64,000 nucleotides of DNA, from contig NZ_BIMK01000012.1 in assembly GCF_004001045.1 (NCBI RefSeq), forward strand, positions 1 through 64,000, read 5' to 3'. This stretch comes from Paenibacillus chibensis. GTDB lineage: Bacteria > Bacillota > Bacilli > Paenibacillales > Paenibacillaceae. Shown one piece after another: positions 44,220-52,445 of the stretch. Each line of letters begins with the position of its first letter. Position 1 is the stretch's first letter. A program made the translations under genes and the position numbers. A model generated the notes under the pieces. That model did no database searches. It was not told where the DNA came from and was given only the letters and a program-made list of their open reading frames with translations.

Positions 44220-45149
44220 ATGGAACTTGAATTTTTGGGGACCAATGCTGGAGTGCCCTCGCTGCAGCGCAACGTAACGTCCATGGCGCTGCGCATGTTC
44301 GAAGAACGGCGCACGTTTTGGCTGTTTGACTGCGGAGAGGCAACGCAGCACCAGATTTTGCGATCTTCGTTAAAGCTCAGCAAGCTGGAAAAAATCTTTG
44401 TCACCCATTTGCACGGCGATCATATTTTCGGCCTGCCGGGATTACTGTCCAGTCGAGCTTATCAAGGCGGTACGACGAAGCTGACCATGTACGGTCCACC
44501 GGGACTAAAGCAGTTTATAGATGTCAGCCTGACGCTCAGCCAGTCCCGAATCGAATACGAGCTTGAGGTGGTCGAACACACGGGGGGAACTGTATACGAG
44601 GATCAGGAATTTACAGTCGAATCGCTGCTGCTAGACCACCGGGTGGATAGTTATGGCTATCGTATTACTGAAAAAGATAAAGCCGGAAGCCTTGATCTGA
44701 AGCGGATGTCCGAGTATGGGCTTAAACCGGGTCCTGTGTACGGCAAGCTTAAACGCGGAGAAAGCATCGATCTGGGCGATGGCCGGATGTTGAAGCCGGA
44801 AGATGTTTTGGGATCGCCTAAAAAGGGCCGGGTCGTAACGATCCTCGGGGATACCCGTCCTTGCGACAACGTGCTGACCCTGGCGCGCGATGCGGATTTG
44901 CTCGTTCATGAAGCGACATTCATGGATGATTTAAAGGAATCAGCTTATAATTATCATCACTGCACTTCGGTTCAAGCGGCGGAAGCTGCGCTGCGGGCTG
45001 GGGCCAAAGCGTTGATTCTGACGCATTTCAGCTCCCGATATAAAGACATGGAGCATTTGCAGCCGCTGCTTGACGAAGCACGGACGGTATTTCCGAATAC
45101 CTTGCTGGCGGAAGAACTGGTTTTATTCCCGGTTCAAAGGCATACCTAA
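44220..45149 (+). CDS. rnz: Ribonuclease Z
   Basis: The 309-residue metallo-beta-lactamase-fold endonuclease trims the 3' end of tRNA precursors that lack encoded CCA. Metal motif HLHGDH lies near residue 63, with further ligands in GDTRP, HEAT and the final LTHFSSRY. The long arm with GPPGLKQF is present. ATG 44220 gives the normal length (B. subtilis 307) and follows AGAAGG; the open frame upstream (from 44061) has no ribosome site and is not conserved-looking. Confidence 0.96.
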   Translation: MELEFLGTNAGVPSLQRNVTSMALRMFEERRTFWLFDCGEATQHQILRSSLKLSKLEKIFVTHLHGDHIFGLPGLLSSRAYQGGTTKLTMYGPPGLKQFIDVSLTLSQSRIEYELEVVEHTGGTVYEDQEFTVESLLLDHRVDSYGYRITEKDKAGSLDLKRMSEYGLKPGPVYGKLKRGESIDLGDGRMLKPEDVLGSPKKGRVVTILGDTRPCDNVLTLARDADLLVHEATFMDDLKESAYNYHHCTSVQAAEAALRAGAKALILTHFSSRYKDMEHLQPLLDEARTVFPNTLLAEELVLFPVQRHT

Positions 45150-45178
45150 GTTCACGTTAAAAACTGAAGAAGGAAACG

Positions 45179-45203
45179 AAAAGCTCCGGCCGGAGCTTTT
45201 TTT
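45179..45203 (+). terminator. Terminator after rnz
   Basis: AAAAGCTCCGG is followed directly by its inverse and a T-run, a near-perfect palindrome. Confidence 0.85.
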
Positions 45204-45300
45204 AGCTGTATAGATTGAACTAAAGTTTTTCATTGAACTTCCTGATATAACGGCCCATTGCGGCCTGTAACTTTCATTTCTTTAGTTCATTCTATATAGC
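45204..45300. repeat. Long imperfect inverted repeat between rnz and the HAD gene
   Basis: Arms of 21 bases at 45205-45225 and 45280-45300 are inverse copies with two mismatches, around about 54 bases. A small inner stem (GGCC...GGCC near 45252-45264) lies at the tip. It is too long for a simple terminator and has no coding frame. It may be a dispersed intergenic repeat or a small non-autonomous element. In the rest of the 45150-45655 gap I see only the doubtful frame at 45312. Confidence 0.55.
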
Positions 45301-45311
45301 AGACCGGTAAA

Positions 45312-45566
45312 ATGCGGAGCGAGAGTGGACGGATTATTTTCCGGGAAAGCGCAGGAAGTGACATCAGGCATAATTTTTTGCGTTCAAAAAGTGCTGCCAG
45401 CCTATGTACTTTGACGAACGGCGGAGAAAAAGTGTCAAATACGTCGCGTTTTTCGAAAGAATGCTGGAATGAGTTGCGGCGTTTCTTCATTTTTCTTAAA
45501 ATAGAATGTGCATTATCGCAGGAAATAAGGGGAATATCCGCTTCGAAGGAGAAATTTCCTGGCTAA
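45312..45566 (+). other. Doubtful 84-codon open frame
   Basis: The frame has no ribosome site. The product (rich in Ser, Lys, Arg and Phe, e.g. RRFFIFLKIECALSQEIRG) shows no fold I recognise. It directly follows the inverted repeat at 45204-45300 and may be part of the same intergenic element rather than a gene. Confidence 0.2.
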
Positions 45567-45655
45567 AAGCGGGAAATAGCATCGCATGGATATTCTCTTG
45601 CTAATTCATGATTGCCTGATCCTATGGATCTGTCTAAGCAGAAAGAGGCGCAAAA

Positions 45656-46459
45656 ATGACACAGTATAAAGCAACCAAGGGGCTGCTCATTGACCTGGAT
45701 GGAACTTTGTATCATGGAATCAACCGCATACCCGGGGCGGATACGCTGATTCAAGCGTTAAAAGAACGTCATATCCCTTATATGTTCGTTACCAACAATT
45801 CTTCCCGGACAGCAGAAGGCGTAGCCAAGCACTTGAGCGAGATGGGAATACCCGCGTCAGCTGAGGAGGTATGCACCTCCTCGCTCGCGGCAGCGAAATA
45901 TATCGGCGAAGAATCTCCAGGAGCCGCGGTGGCTATGCTAGGAGAAGAAGGACTCCGGCAAGCCCTGCTGCAGGCAGGCTTGCGCATCGTGGTAGAGAAG
46001 CCGCAATATGTCGTGCAGGGGATCGATCGTTCGTTTACGTACGAAACCTTGGCACAGGCCGTTCACTGGATTCGCGAAGGGGCGAACTACGTGCTGACCA
46101 ATCCGGATCTGCTGCTTCCATCGGATCGGGGACTGGTGCCGGGAGCTGGTGCTTTAAGTGCCTCGATTCAAGCTGCGGCAGCTGCCGAGCCCGTCATCAT
46201 CGGCAAACCGGCGAGCCACCTCATGAAGTATGCCACGGATCGGCTGGGAATCTCTCCAGCGGAAGCGACTGTGATCGGAGATAACATGCGTACGGATATT
46301 GCCGCAGGAGCTGCAGCCGGTTGCCAGACCATTCTAGTGCTGACCGGGTTGACGACGGAGGAAAACCTGCAAGCGAATATACAGGCAGCAGGGCTTGAAC
46401 CGGATATCATCTGCAAAGAATTGTACGAATTAACGGAGCTTTTAACTACGCGAGCATAG
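45656..46459 (+). CDS. HAD-IIA phosphatase (NagD/YutF family)
   Basis: The 267-residue enzyme has motif I LLIDLDGTLYHG, motif II FVTNNSSRT, motif III GKPASHLMKYA and motif IV VIGDNMRTDIAAG, the order and spacing of the NagD-like family that includes B. subtilis YutF. Such enzymes remove phosphate from small sugar phosphates or 4-nitrophenyl phosphate in vitro; the natural substrate is open. The start follows AAAGAGGCG. The glycosylase gene is 55 bases downstream. Confidence 0.9.
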   Translation: MTQYKATKGLLIDLDGTLYHGINRIPGADTLIQALKERHIPYMFVTNNSSRTAEGVAKHLSEMGIPASAEEVCTSSLAAAKYIGEESPGAAVAMLGEEGLRQALLQAGLRIVVEKPQYVVQGIDRSFTYETLAQAVHWIREGANYVLTNPDLLLPSDRGLVPGAGALSASIQAAAAAEPVIIGKPASHLMKYATDRLGISPAEATVIGDNMRTDIAAGAAAGCQTILVLTGLTTEENLQANIQAAGLEPDIICKELYELTELLTTRA

Positions 46460-46514
46460 AACGCCCAAATAGATGCAGACCATCATTGCTGTATACGAAA
46501 GGATCGATGAATCA

Positions 46515-47330
46515 ATGCCGGAACTGCCGGAAATGGAAAATTACCGAAGACTTCTTTCGGAGTACATCATAAACCAACCGATTACCCAGGTCGTGGTCAA
46601 CCGGGAGAAGTCCCTGAACGTGCCTGCGGACCAGTTTACACAGGAGCTCTTGGGACTGCGTGCCATTTTTGTGGAGAGACGGGGAAAGCATCTGATTTTC
46701 CACATGAACAATGGCCGCCGTCTCCTGCTTCATCTGATGCTTGGCGGATTGCTATACTATGGTAGCGACGAGGACCGGCCCGACCGGAGTACCCAGGTGG
46801 AAATTACGTTTGGACAGCATACCCTGTTCTTCATAGGGCTTCGGCTCGGTTATCTTCATCTGCTGACCGCCAAAGAGGTGGAGGAGGCGCTGAAGCCGTT
46901 AGGGCCGGAGCTGATTGACCGCCGCATGAGCAAGGAGCGTTTTATTGAGCTGCTGAAAGGGCGTCGCGGGGCTTTGAAAAGCCTGCTCGTCAATCAGCAT
47001 GTGATTGCGGGCATCGGCAACTGTTACGCGGATGAAATCGCGTTTGAAGCAGGATTGCTGCCCTCCGCCAAAATACAGGAGCTTTCCGCGGAAGCCGTGG
47101 GCCGTTTATATGATGCTGCTGTCAAGGTTCTTACGGAGGCGCTGGAGCATGGCGGCTATATGGAAGCGCCTTTTATGGAAGGCGATGCGGTGACCGGCGG
47201 GTATGATGAGATGTGCAACGTTTACGACCGGGAAGGGGAAAGCTGCGTACGCTGCAGCGGGGTGGTAAACAAAGTGGAATTGACAGGACGCAAAGCGTTT
47301 TTCTGCCCGTCCTGCCAGCATGAGCAGTAA
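46515..47330 (+). CDS. Fpg/Nei family DNA glycosylase
   Basis: The 271-residue base-excision enzyme begins MPELPEMENYRR, where the processed Pro2 and Glu3 are the catalytic residues. The beta-hairpin Lys in RRGKHLIF and the helix-two-turn-helix HVIAGIGNCYADEI are present. The C-terminal zinc finger reads CNVYDREGESCVRC and FFCPSCQ. Sequence between differs from standard MutM, so it may prefer other oxidised bases. ATG 46515 gives the correct catalytic N-terminus. It overlaps nfo by 11 bases, which makes a repair operon. Confidence 0.9.
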   Translation: MPELPEMENYRRLLSEYIINQPITQVVVNREKSLNVPADQFTQELLGLRAIFVERRGKHLIFHMNNGRRLLLHLMLGGLLYYGSDEDRPDRSTQVEITFGQHTLFFIGLRLGYLHLLTAKEVEEALKPLGPELIDRRMSKERFIELLKGRRGALKSLLVNQHVIAGIGNCYADEIAFEAGLLPSAKIQELSAEAVGRLYDAAVKVLTEALEHGGYMEAPFMEGDAVTGGYDEMCNVYDREGESCVRCSGVVNKVELTGRKAFFCPSCQHEQ

Positions 47331-48186
47331 CATTTGGATCGGCTGTCATGTCAGTACCCGCGGCGGTTTCGGGAGAGCGGCCAGGCGGGCATGGGATATG
47401 GGAGCCGTGTCTTTTCAATATTTTCCTAAAAATCCGCGCAGCTTGGCATGGAAAGAGCTCGATACTGCCGCTGCGGCGGATTGCTTGCGTTTTTGCCTTG
47501 AAAAAGGGCTTCCGAGCATTGCCCACACACCGTATCCGGTCAACATCGCTGCGGGCGCTACGCGTGGAAGAGACCTTTATGAGGCTACCGTGGCTTCCCT
47601 GAAAAATGACCTGATGATCGCCGAAGCCTGCGGGTCTATCGGAATTGTCGTACATTTCGGTCATTTAAAAAGCGCGGACCCGTTACAAGGCTATAAAAAT
47701 ATAATACAATGTTTAAATGAAACACTGGCGGATTGGCAGGGCAAAGCCAAAATCCTTCTGGAAAACCAGGCGGGACAGCCCGGTTCGATGGGAATCACAT
47801 TGGAGGAGCTGGCCAACGTCCGCAATTTGGCGGATGAGCCGCAAAAAATCGCTTTTTGCCTGGACACCTGCCATGCCTTTGCCTCGAATACATGGATTCC
47901 CGGTCAGACGGAGCATTTTATGGAACGCGGCCGCGAGTTGGGCTATTGGAAACAGCTTGCGGCCGTCCATTTGAACGATTCCAAGTATCCGTCAGGATCG
48001 GGCAAGGATCGGCATGCCCGCGCCGGTGAAGGGTATATTGGCATGGATGGCATAGTCAAACTGCTTTCCTATCCGGAATTTCAGCACAAACCTGTGATTT
48101 TGGAGACGGAGGCAGGAAGCGATGGAACCCACCGGGATGAAATCGAATCGATAAACCGGGCTTTGGATCAGGCAAAGTTGAGATAA
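47320..48186 (+). CDS. nfo: Endonuclease IV (AP endonuclease)
   Basis: The 288-residue TIM-barrel enzyme cuts DNA 5' of abasic sites and clears blocked 3' ends. Zinc ligands are visible in HTPYPVN, VVHFGH, LLENQAG, LDTCHAF, AVHLNDS, DRHARAGEG and ETEAG. The start overlaps the glycosylase stop by 11 bases, so glycosylase and AP endonuclease are probably coupled in translation and act in sequence. Confidence 0.95.
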   Translation: MSSNIWIGCHVSTRGGFGRAARRAWDMGAVSFQYFPKNPRSLAWKELDTAAAADCLRFCLEKGLPSIAHTPYPVNIAAGATRGRDLYEATVASLKNDLMIAEACGSIGIVVHFGHLKSADPLQGYKNIIQCLNETLADWQGKAKILLENQAGQPGSMGITLEELANVRNLADEPQKIAFCLDTCHAFASNTWIPGQTEHFMERGRELGYWKQLAAVHLNDSKYPSGSGKDRHARAGEGYIGMDGIVKLLSYPEFQHKPVILETEAGSDGTHRDEIESINRALDQAKLR

Positions 48187-48233
48187 AGCCTGTCTTTTGA
48201 CAACGTGAAGGCCGGGAGAAAGGGGAAACGGCT

Positions 48234-48575
48234 GTGATACATGTATTTCTGGATGATTGCCGGCGTTGTCCGCAAGGATTCGCTCTGGCCAAAAATGCTG
48301 AGGAGTGCCTCCTGATGCTTGGGGAGTGCGAGGTCGACATTTTATCGCTTGACTACGATCTTGGCCCCGGTGAACCTACAGGTAAATCCGTGGTGCTTGG
48401 GATGATCTCGATGCAGCGGTTTCCTAAGGAAATCTTTTTGCATACGTCCAGCATGTGGGGAAAGAAGGAAATGTACGAGCTTTTGTACCAGTCTGTCCCC
48501 GGGCATGTTAAGCTGCATAATGGACCGATCCCTCCCGAGATGCTATTGCGCATTGCAGAGGAGGGGAAGGCATGA
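48234..48575 (+). CDS. Receiver-like protein (cyclic-phosphate processing receiver domain, cREC type)
   Basis: The 113-residue single-domain protein has IHVFLDDCRRCPQGFALAKN at the start, then DILSLDYDLGPGEPTG with the acidic pocket. This matches the cREC-type receiver-like domain proposed to act on cyclic phosphates in RNA or nucleotide repair, though the activity is little tested. The start is GTG after AAAGGGGAAAC. It overlaps the thioredoxin gene by four bases and follows the repair genes nfo and the Fpg-like glycosylase. Confidence 0.7.
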   Translation: MIHVFLDDCRRCPQGFALAKNAEECLLMLGECEVDILSLDYDLGPGEPTGKSVVLGMISMQRFPKEIFLHTSSMWGKKEMYELLYQSVPGHVKLHNGPIPPEMLLRIAEEGKA

Positions 48576-48889
48576 GGCAGCTTGACGAAAAGCAGCTGCT
48601 TGAAGAGCTGTGGAGCAAGGGCAAGCCGCTTGCGGTCTTTATGCATACTCCGTTTTGCGGGACTTGCAAGGTTGCGCGGCGCATGCTGGAGGTTACGGAG
48701 CATATGCTGCCCGAAGGGATTATTGCTGAAGCGGATGTGAACATGCTGCCAAAAGTCGTGGAGCAGTACAAGATCCGCAGCGTTCCGGCGCTCTTAATCA
48801 CCGATGCCCAGCGGAGCCGCAAGCCTGAGGTCGTATATTCCATGGGGTCGGTCGCCGACCTTTTAGCTCAGATAAGGGGAGTGCTCTGA
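48572..48889 (+). CDS. Thioredoxin-like protein
   Basis: The 105-residue protein has the redox motif CGTC in HTPFCGTCKVARRM (Cys about residues 29 and 32) and the cis-Pro motif SVPALL. B. subtilis YtpP-like proteins share this size. It lacks the usual WCGPC sequence, so its potential differs from housekeeping thioredoxin. It overlaps both neighbours by a few bases. Confidence 0.85.
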   Translation: MRQLDEKQLLEELWSKGKPLAVFMHTPFCGTCKVARRMLEVTEHMLPEGIIAEADVNMLPKVVEQYKIRSVPALLITDAQRSRKPEVVYSMGSVADLLAQIRGVL

Positions 48890-49662
48890 TGATATCGATG
48901 CGGGATGTTTCATTGCGGAGAGAAGAAAATCAAATTTTGGATCATGTATCTCTCGAAATGAAAAAGGGGGAAAACTGGGTCATTCTGGGACGGAACGGCT
49001 CGGGCAAAACGACGATTCTCGAGATGCTTACGGGATATCTTTTTCCAAGCGAAGGCCGGATTGAGGTACTTGGCAACCTTTACGGTGAATGCGATGTGCG
49101 TGAAGTCCGTAAGGAAATCGGCTATATCAGCCCGAATTTGCTTGAGAAGCTGAACCTCAGCGATCCGGTATGGGAGGTTGTCGCAACCGGAGCCTATGCG
49201 TTTCTGCGCTTTTATCAGGAAATTCCTGAGGAAGTCAAAGCACGGGCCCTGAAGCTTTTGGAAGAAATGAATTTGGGTAAGCTGTCTTACCATCCGCTCG
49301 GGACCTTGTCGCAAGGTGAACGAAAAAAAGTCATGCTGGCGCGCAGTCTGATGACCGAGCCCAAGCTGCTGATTATGGACGAGCCTTGTGCCGGCCTGGA
49401 CTTGTATGAGCGCGAGAAAATGCTGGCGGAGGTCGAACGACTAGGTGATCTGGATATCATGGTTGTCTATGTGACGCATCACGTAGAGGAAATCATGCCG
49501 ATGTTTACGCATACGGCATTGATCCGTGATGGCAAAATCGCGGCAGCAGGTCCGAAAGAAACGGTTCTAAACGATGAAACGATAAAACAAACCTACGATA
49601 TTCCGGCAAGGATCGAATGGGACGGCGGCCGGCCTTGGATTAAAGTGGTTTCTGGAGGGTAA
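48889..49662 (+). CDS. Soluble ABC ATPase (YlmA-like)
   Basis: The 257-residue ATPase has Walker A GRNGSGKTT, the signature LSQGERKK, Walker B LLIMDEPCAGLD and switch His in VTHHVEEI. No permease lies nearby; the ABC-domain type (YlmA/ModF half) often acts without a known membrane partner. It overlaps the thioredoxin gene by one base and the methyltransferase gene follows after six bases. Confidence 0.85.
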   Translation: MISMRDVSLRREENQILDHVSLEMKKGENWVILGRNGSGKTTILEMLTGYLFPSEGRIEVLGNLYGECDVREVRKEIGYISPNLLEKLNLSDPVWEVVATGAYAFLRFYQEIPEEVKARALKLLEEMNLGKLSYHPLGTLSQGERKKVMLARSLMTEPKLLIMDEPCAGLDLYEREKMLAEVERLGDLDIMVVYVTHHVEEIMPMFTHTALIRDGKIAAAGPKETVLNDETIKQTYDIPARIEWDGGRPWIKVVSGG

Positions 49663-49668
49663 TCCATT

Positions 49669-50724
49669 TTGGATGATAAACTATTACAAACCGAAGAAAT
49701 GAACAACGAAGCATCCCGGTTCATCTGCACGGCGAACCATGGCTTTGCTCCCTATGCGCAGGAGGAGCTCCGGCGCAGATTCGGCAAGCTGAAGAGCAGA
49801 ACGCTGATTTCCGGCGAAACCTTCTTGGTAACGCTGTTTGAGGGAGCCGATCGGGCGGTGGATATGATCGTCAGCAATCCCCCTATCTTTTTGCGGCATC
49901 TTCAGCCCGTACAGCTTGAACTGAATGCAGAGGCGGATAACGCTTTTGAACAGCTGGTGCAGTATTTGATGCATCAGGACAAGCTTCACGGTGCAAAAGT
50001 ATCCCTGCAGGTAAGAAAAGCGGATAGCAGCATACTGGAGGAAAGCGCCGGGCAGCTGCGGGAAAGCATTCAAAGCATGCTTACAGGGCTAAGCGCTGAA
50101 TTTGTTGTGCGCGATGCGGTCTGGGTGATATCCGTGTTTGCGGCTGAAGATCGAATGTATGTCGGCGTGTCTGAGCCTGTGAATAACTTGTCTGATTGGA
50201 GCGGCGGCGCTATCCGGTTTCAGCGGGAGGAAGGACAGATCTCACGGGCGAAATTCAAGCTGCTGGAGGCTGAACAAAGCTTCGGTATCGATTTTGCTTC
50301 GTTTGATACCGGTCTTGATATTGGCGCGGCACCTGGAGGCTGGACATCATTCCTGCTTGAGCGTGGACTGCGAGTCACGGCGGTGGACCCTGCTCTTATG
50401 CATGAATCACTGCAGCAGCATCCTTCGCTGCGCATTTACAAAAAAAATGCGTCTGAGGTACAGTTCCAAGACGGCGAGTTTGATTTGCTGGTTTGCGATA
50501 TGAGCTGGAGCCCCAAGCAGATGGTCAAGCTGGTAACGGAGCTGCTTCCAAGCTTAAGAACGGGAGGGACAGCGGTCGTCACGGTTAAGCTGATGCACAA
50601 AAAGCCGATGGCGCTGATCGATGACGTCATATCCTCGTTCGAAGCAGCAGATATGCAAATTCAGCGGGCGAAGCAGTTGTTCCATAATCGGGATGAAATC
50701 ACGCTTTATATGATTAAATATTAA
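49669..50724 (+). CDS. RlmM-like SAM-dependent methyltransferase (FtsJ fold)
   Basis: The 351-residue protein has an N-terminal THUMP-like region (about residues 15-185), then an RrmJ/FtsJ methyltransferase. SAM motif I is LDIGAAPGGWTSFLLERG, the catalytic Asp is in LVCDMSW and Lys in VTVKLMHKKP. E. coli RlmM, which 2'-O-methylates C2498 of 23S rRNA, has the same architecture, so an rRNA ribose target is likely. The start is TTG after CTGGAGGG. It ends a probable operon beginning at the receiver-like gene. Confidence 0.82.
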   Translation: MDDKLLQTEEMNNEASRFICTANHGFAPYAQEELRRRFGKLKSRTLISGETFLVTLFEGADRAVDMIVSNPPIFLRHLQPVQLELNAEADNAFEQLVQYLMHQDKLHGAKVSLQVRKADSSILEESAGQLRESIQSMLTGLSAEFVVRDAVWVISVFAAEDRMYVGVSEPVNNLSDWSGGAIRFQREEGQISRAKFKLLEAEQSFGIDFASFDTGLDIGAAPGGWTSFLLERGLRVTAVDPALMHESLQQHPSLRIYKKNASEVQFQDGEFDLLVCDMSWSPKQMVKLVTELLPSLRTGGTAVVTVKLMHKKPMALIDDVISSFEAADMQIQRAKQLFHNRDEITLYMIKY

Positions 50725-50737
50725 TGGAGTGAATGTT

Positions 50738-50809
50738 ATGGCTGCTGAAATCAAGCGAGTCATGAACTTGAAAATAGATCTTTACACAGATATTGCCATT
50801 GCTATATAA
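50738..50809 (+). CDS. Possible 23-residue peptide
   Basis: ATG 50738 follows GGAGTG at six bases and opens a 23-codon frame (MAAEIKRVMNLKIDLYTDIA and three more residues). It lies between the methyltransferase gene and the large hairpin. Length and lack of relatives that I know make this doubtful; it may be a remnant. Confidence 0.25.
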   Translation: MAAEIKRVMNLKIDLYTDIAIAI

Positions 50810-50839
50810 TGATACCAAATTCATCCTGACATAAATAAA

Positions 50840-50908
50840 GGGAAAGCATCCCGGAGTAAGGCATTACGGATTTCCGTAATCGGCCGCTCCCGGAGGCTTT
50901 CCCTTTTT
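50840..50908 (+). terminator. Large double-stem terminator or attenuator before the Tad-like operon
   Basis: A 17-bp outer stem (50840-50856 with 50887-50903, two mismatches) encloses a perfect 8-bp inner stem ATTACGGA/TCCGTAAT, and TTTTT follows. It ends about 30 bases before the kinase gene. It may simply end the upstream operon, or it may control read-through into the secretion operon. Confidence 0.8.
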
Positions 50909-50938
50909 GTTTTGTGTCTAAGAAAGCGGGGGAACGAG

Positions 50939-52423
50939 ATGGATCATCCTTCCAAGCTGCATATCGGACTGACGATTGGGGGGAGATACGAGGTTATCCG
51001 TAAAATTGGTGAAGGCGGAATGAGCCATGTTTATCTGGTTGAAGATTTGAAGCTCCCCGGCAAGCTGTGGGCGATCAAAGAAAGCATTTCCGATCCGAAG
51101 CAGCATAGCAGCATCAGGGAAGAAGCGCAGCTGCTGATTTCATTGAGCCATGCAAGACTTCCGAGAATTGTTGATTTTTTTCCACCGGATGATGACGGAT
51201 ATACCTATCTGGTAATGGATTACATCCAAGGGATTACGTTGGAGAAATACTTTCATGGTTATCGCGGCAGGATTCCCGGCGAATTTATCGTTCAGATTGC
51301 GGATCAGCTGCTGGAGGTTCTGGATTATTTGCATACGCATGATCCGGTGATCATTTTCAGGGATTTGAAACCGTCGAACATTATGGTTTCGGAGCATCTG
51401 GAACTCAGGCTAATCGATTTTGGCATTGCCCGGAATTATAAGCAGGAGCAGTCACAGGACACGGTCAAGCTGGGGACGGTCGGATTTGCGGCTCCAGAGC
51501 AATACGGCTCGGGGCAAAGCGATGCCCGAACCGATCTGTACGGACTCGGGGCGATTCTCCTCTATCTATCAACCGCCGGCGAATATACCGAATGGTCGGA
51601 TCAAGCGGCGAAAAGCTTCCGTGCCGACCTGCCGCGCAGTCTGGTTCCGATCATCCGCAAGCTCCTGCAGCTTAGACCTGAGGATCGCTATGTGTCGGCC
51701 CGTCAAGTCCGGAAAGAGCTGGGAACGGCCGCTCGCCAGGAGCTTGCTACCGATCCGAAGCGAATACGCGGCTTAACAGGCAAGCCAGGCACGCAAGTCA
51801 TTGCGGTGTTGGGAGCGGGAAGCGGAACGGGCACGACGCATACGGCCATAGCAATCAGCCACTTTCTGGCTCGCGGCCAAGGCAAGGTAGCGCTGGTAGA
51901 AATGAACGTCAAATCCCCGGCTTTTCGGAGAATTCAGCAGATTGTTGATGGAGAGCGGGGAGGTCATGGATCAGGGAATCGCAAGTTTGAAGTGAACGGC
52001 GTGGACTATTGGCGGCAGACTGCGAGAGCAGACGTAATCATGCTGCTTTCCGGAAGCTACAGCTATGTGGTCATCGACTTGGGCACTTACCGGGAAAGGG
52101 AACGGTTCGAGGAGTTTCTAAGAGCTGACGTCTCCATCGTGGTAGCTTCAGGTGCGGAATGGAGGCAGCAGGATGTGATGGACATGGTACGGGGATTGTC
52201 GAGATATCCGCAGCAGAAGTGGATGTATTTTCTGCCGCTGGCCCAATCGGACGCCGTTCATCGGCTTCGCAAGCAGCTGAATACGACCAGGGTTTTCTCC
52301 TTGCCCTTGCAGATGGATCCGTTTGATCAAAGCGAAGAGATGGATCGGGCCTTGCACCATATTTTTCAAGGGACATTGACCGGAATTCAGCGGAGGAGAA
52401 AATTCAGGTTTGGACTCAGCTGA
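50939..52423 (+). CDS. Ser/Thr protein kinase fused to a CpaE/ParA-like domain
   Basis: The 494-residue protein has an N-terminal Hanks-type kinase (about 12-265): Gly-rich loop IGEGGMSHV, Lys47 in WAIK, catalytic loop FRDLKPSN with Asp142, DFG at 160-162 and AAPEQYG. HRD is FRD, a common Firmicute variant. There is no membrane helix, and PASTA repeats are absent. After a short linker the C-terminal 205 residues show a ParA/CpaE fold, with VIAVLGAGSGTGTTHTAIAIS as a deviant P-loop lacking Lys, then VALVEMN and YVVIDLG. It heads the Tad-like operon. The fusion suggests that the kinase is part of the machine or its switch. Confidence 0.88.
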   Translation: MDHPSKLHIGLTIGGRYEVIRKIGEGGMSHVYLVEDLKLPGKLWAIKESISDPKQHSSIREEAQLLISLSHARLPRIVDFFPPDDDGYTYLVMDYIQGITLEKYFHGYRGRIPGEFIVQIADQLLEVLDYLHTHDPVIIFRDLKPSNIMVSEHLELRLIDFGIARNYKQEQSQDTVKLGTVGFAAPEQYGSGQSDARTDLYGLGAILLYLSTAGEYTEWSDQAAKSFRADLPRSLVPIIRKLLQLRPEDRYVSARQVRKELGTAARQELATDPKRIRGLTGKPGTQVIAVLGAGSGTGTTHTAIAISHFLARGQGKVALVEMNVKSPAFRRIQQIVDGERGGHGSGNRKFEVNGVDYWRQTARADVIMLLSGSYSYVVIDLGTYRERERFEEFLRADVSIVVASGAEWRQQDVMDMVRGLSRYPQQKWMYFLPLAQSDAVHRLRKQLNTTRVFSLPLQMDPFDQSEEMDRALHHIFQGTLTGIQRRRKFRFGLS

Positions 52424-52445
52424 CTTCGGAATATAAGAGAGGAGA

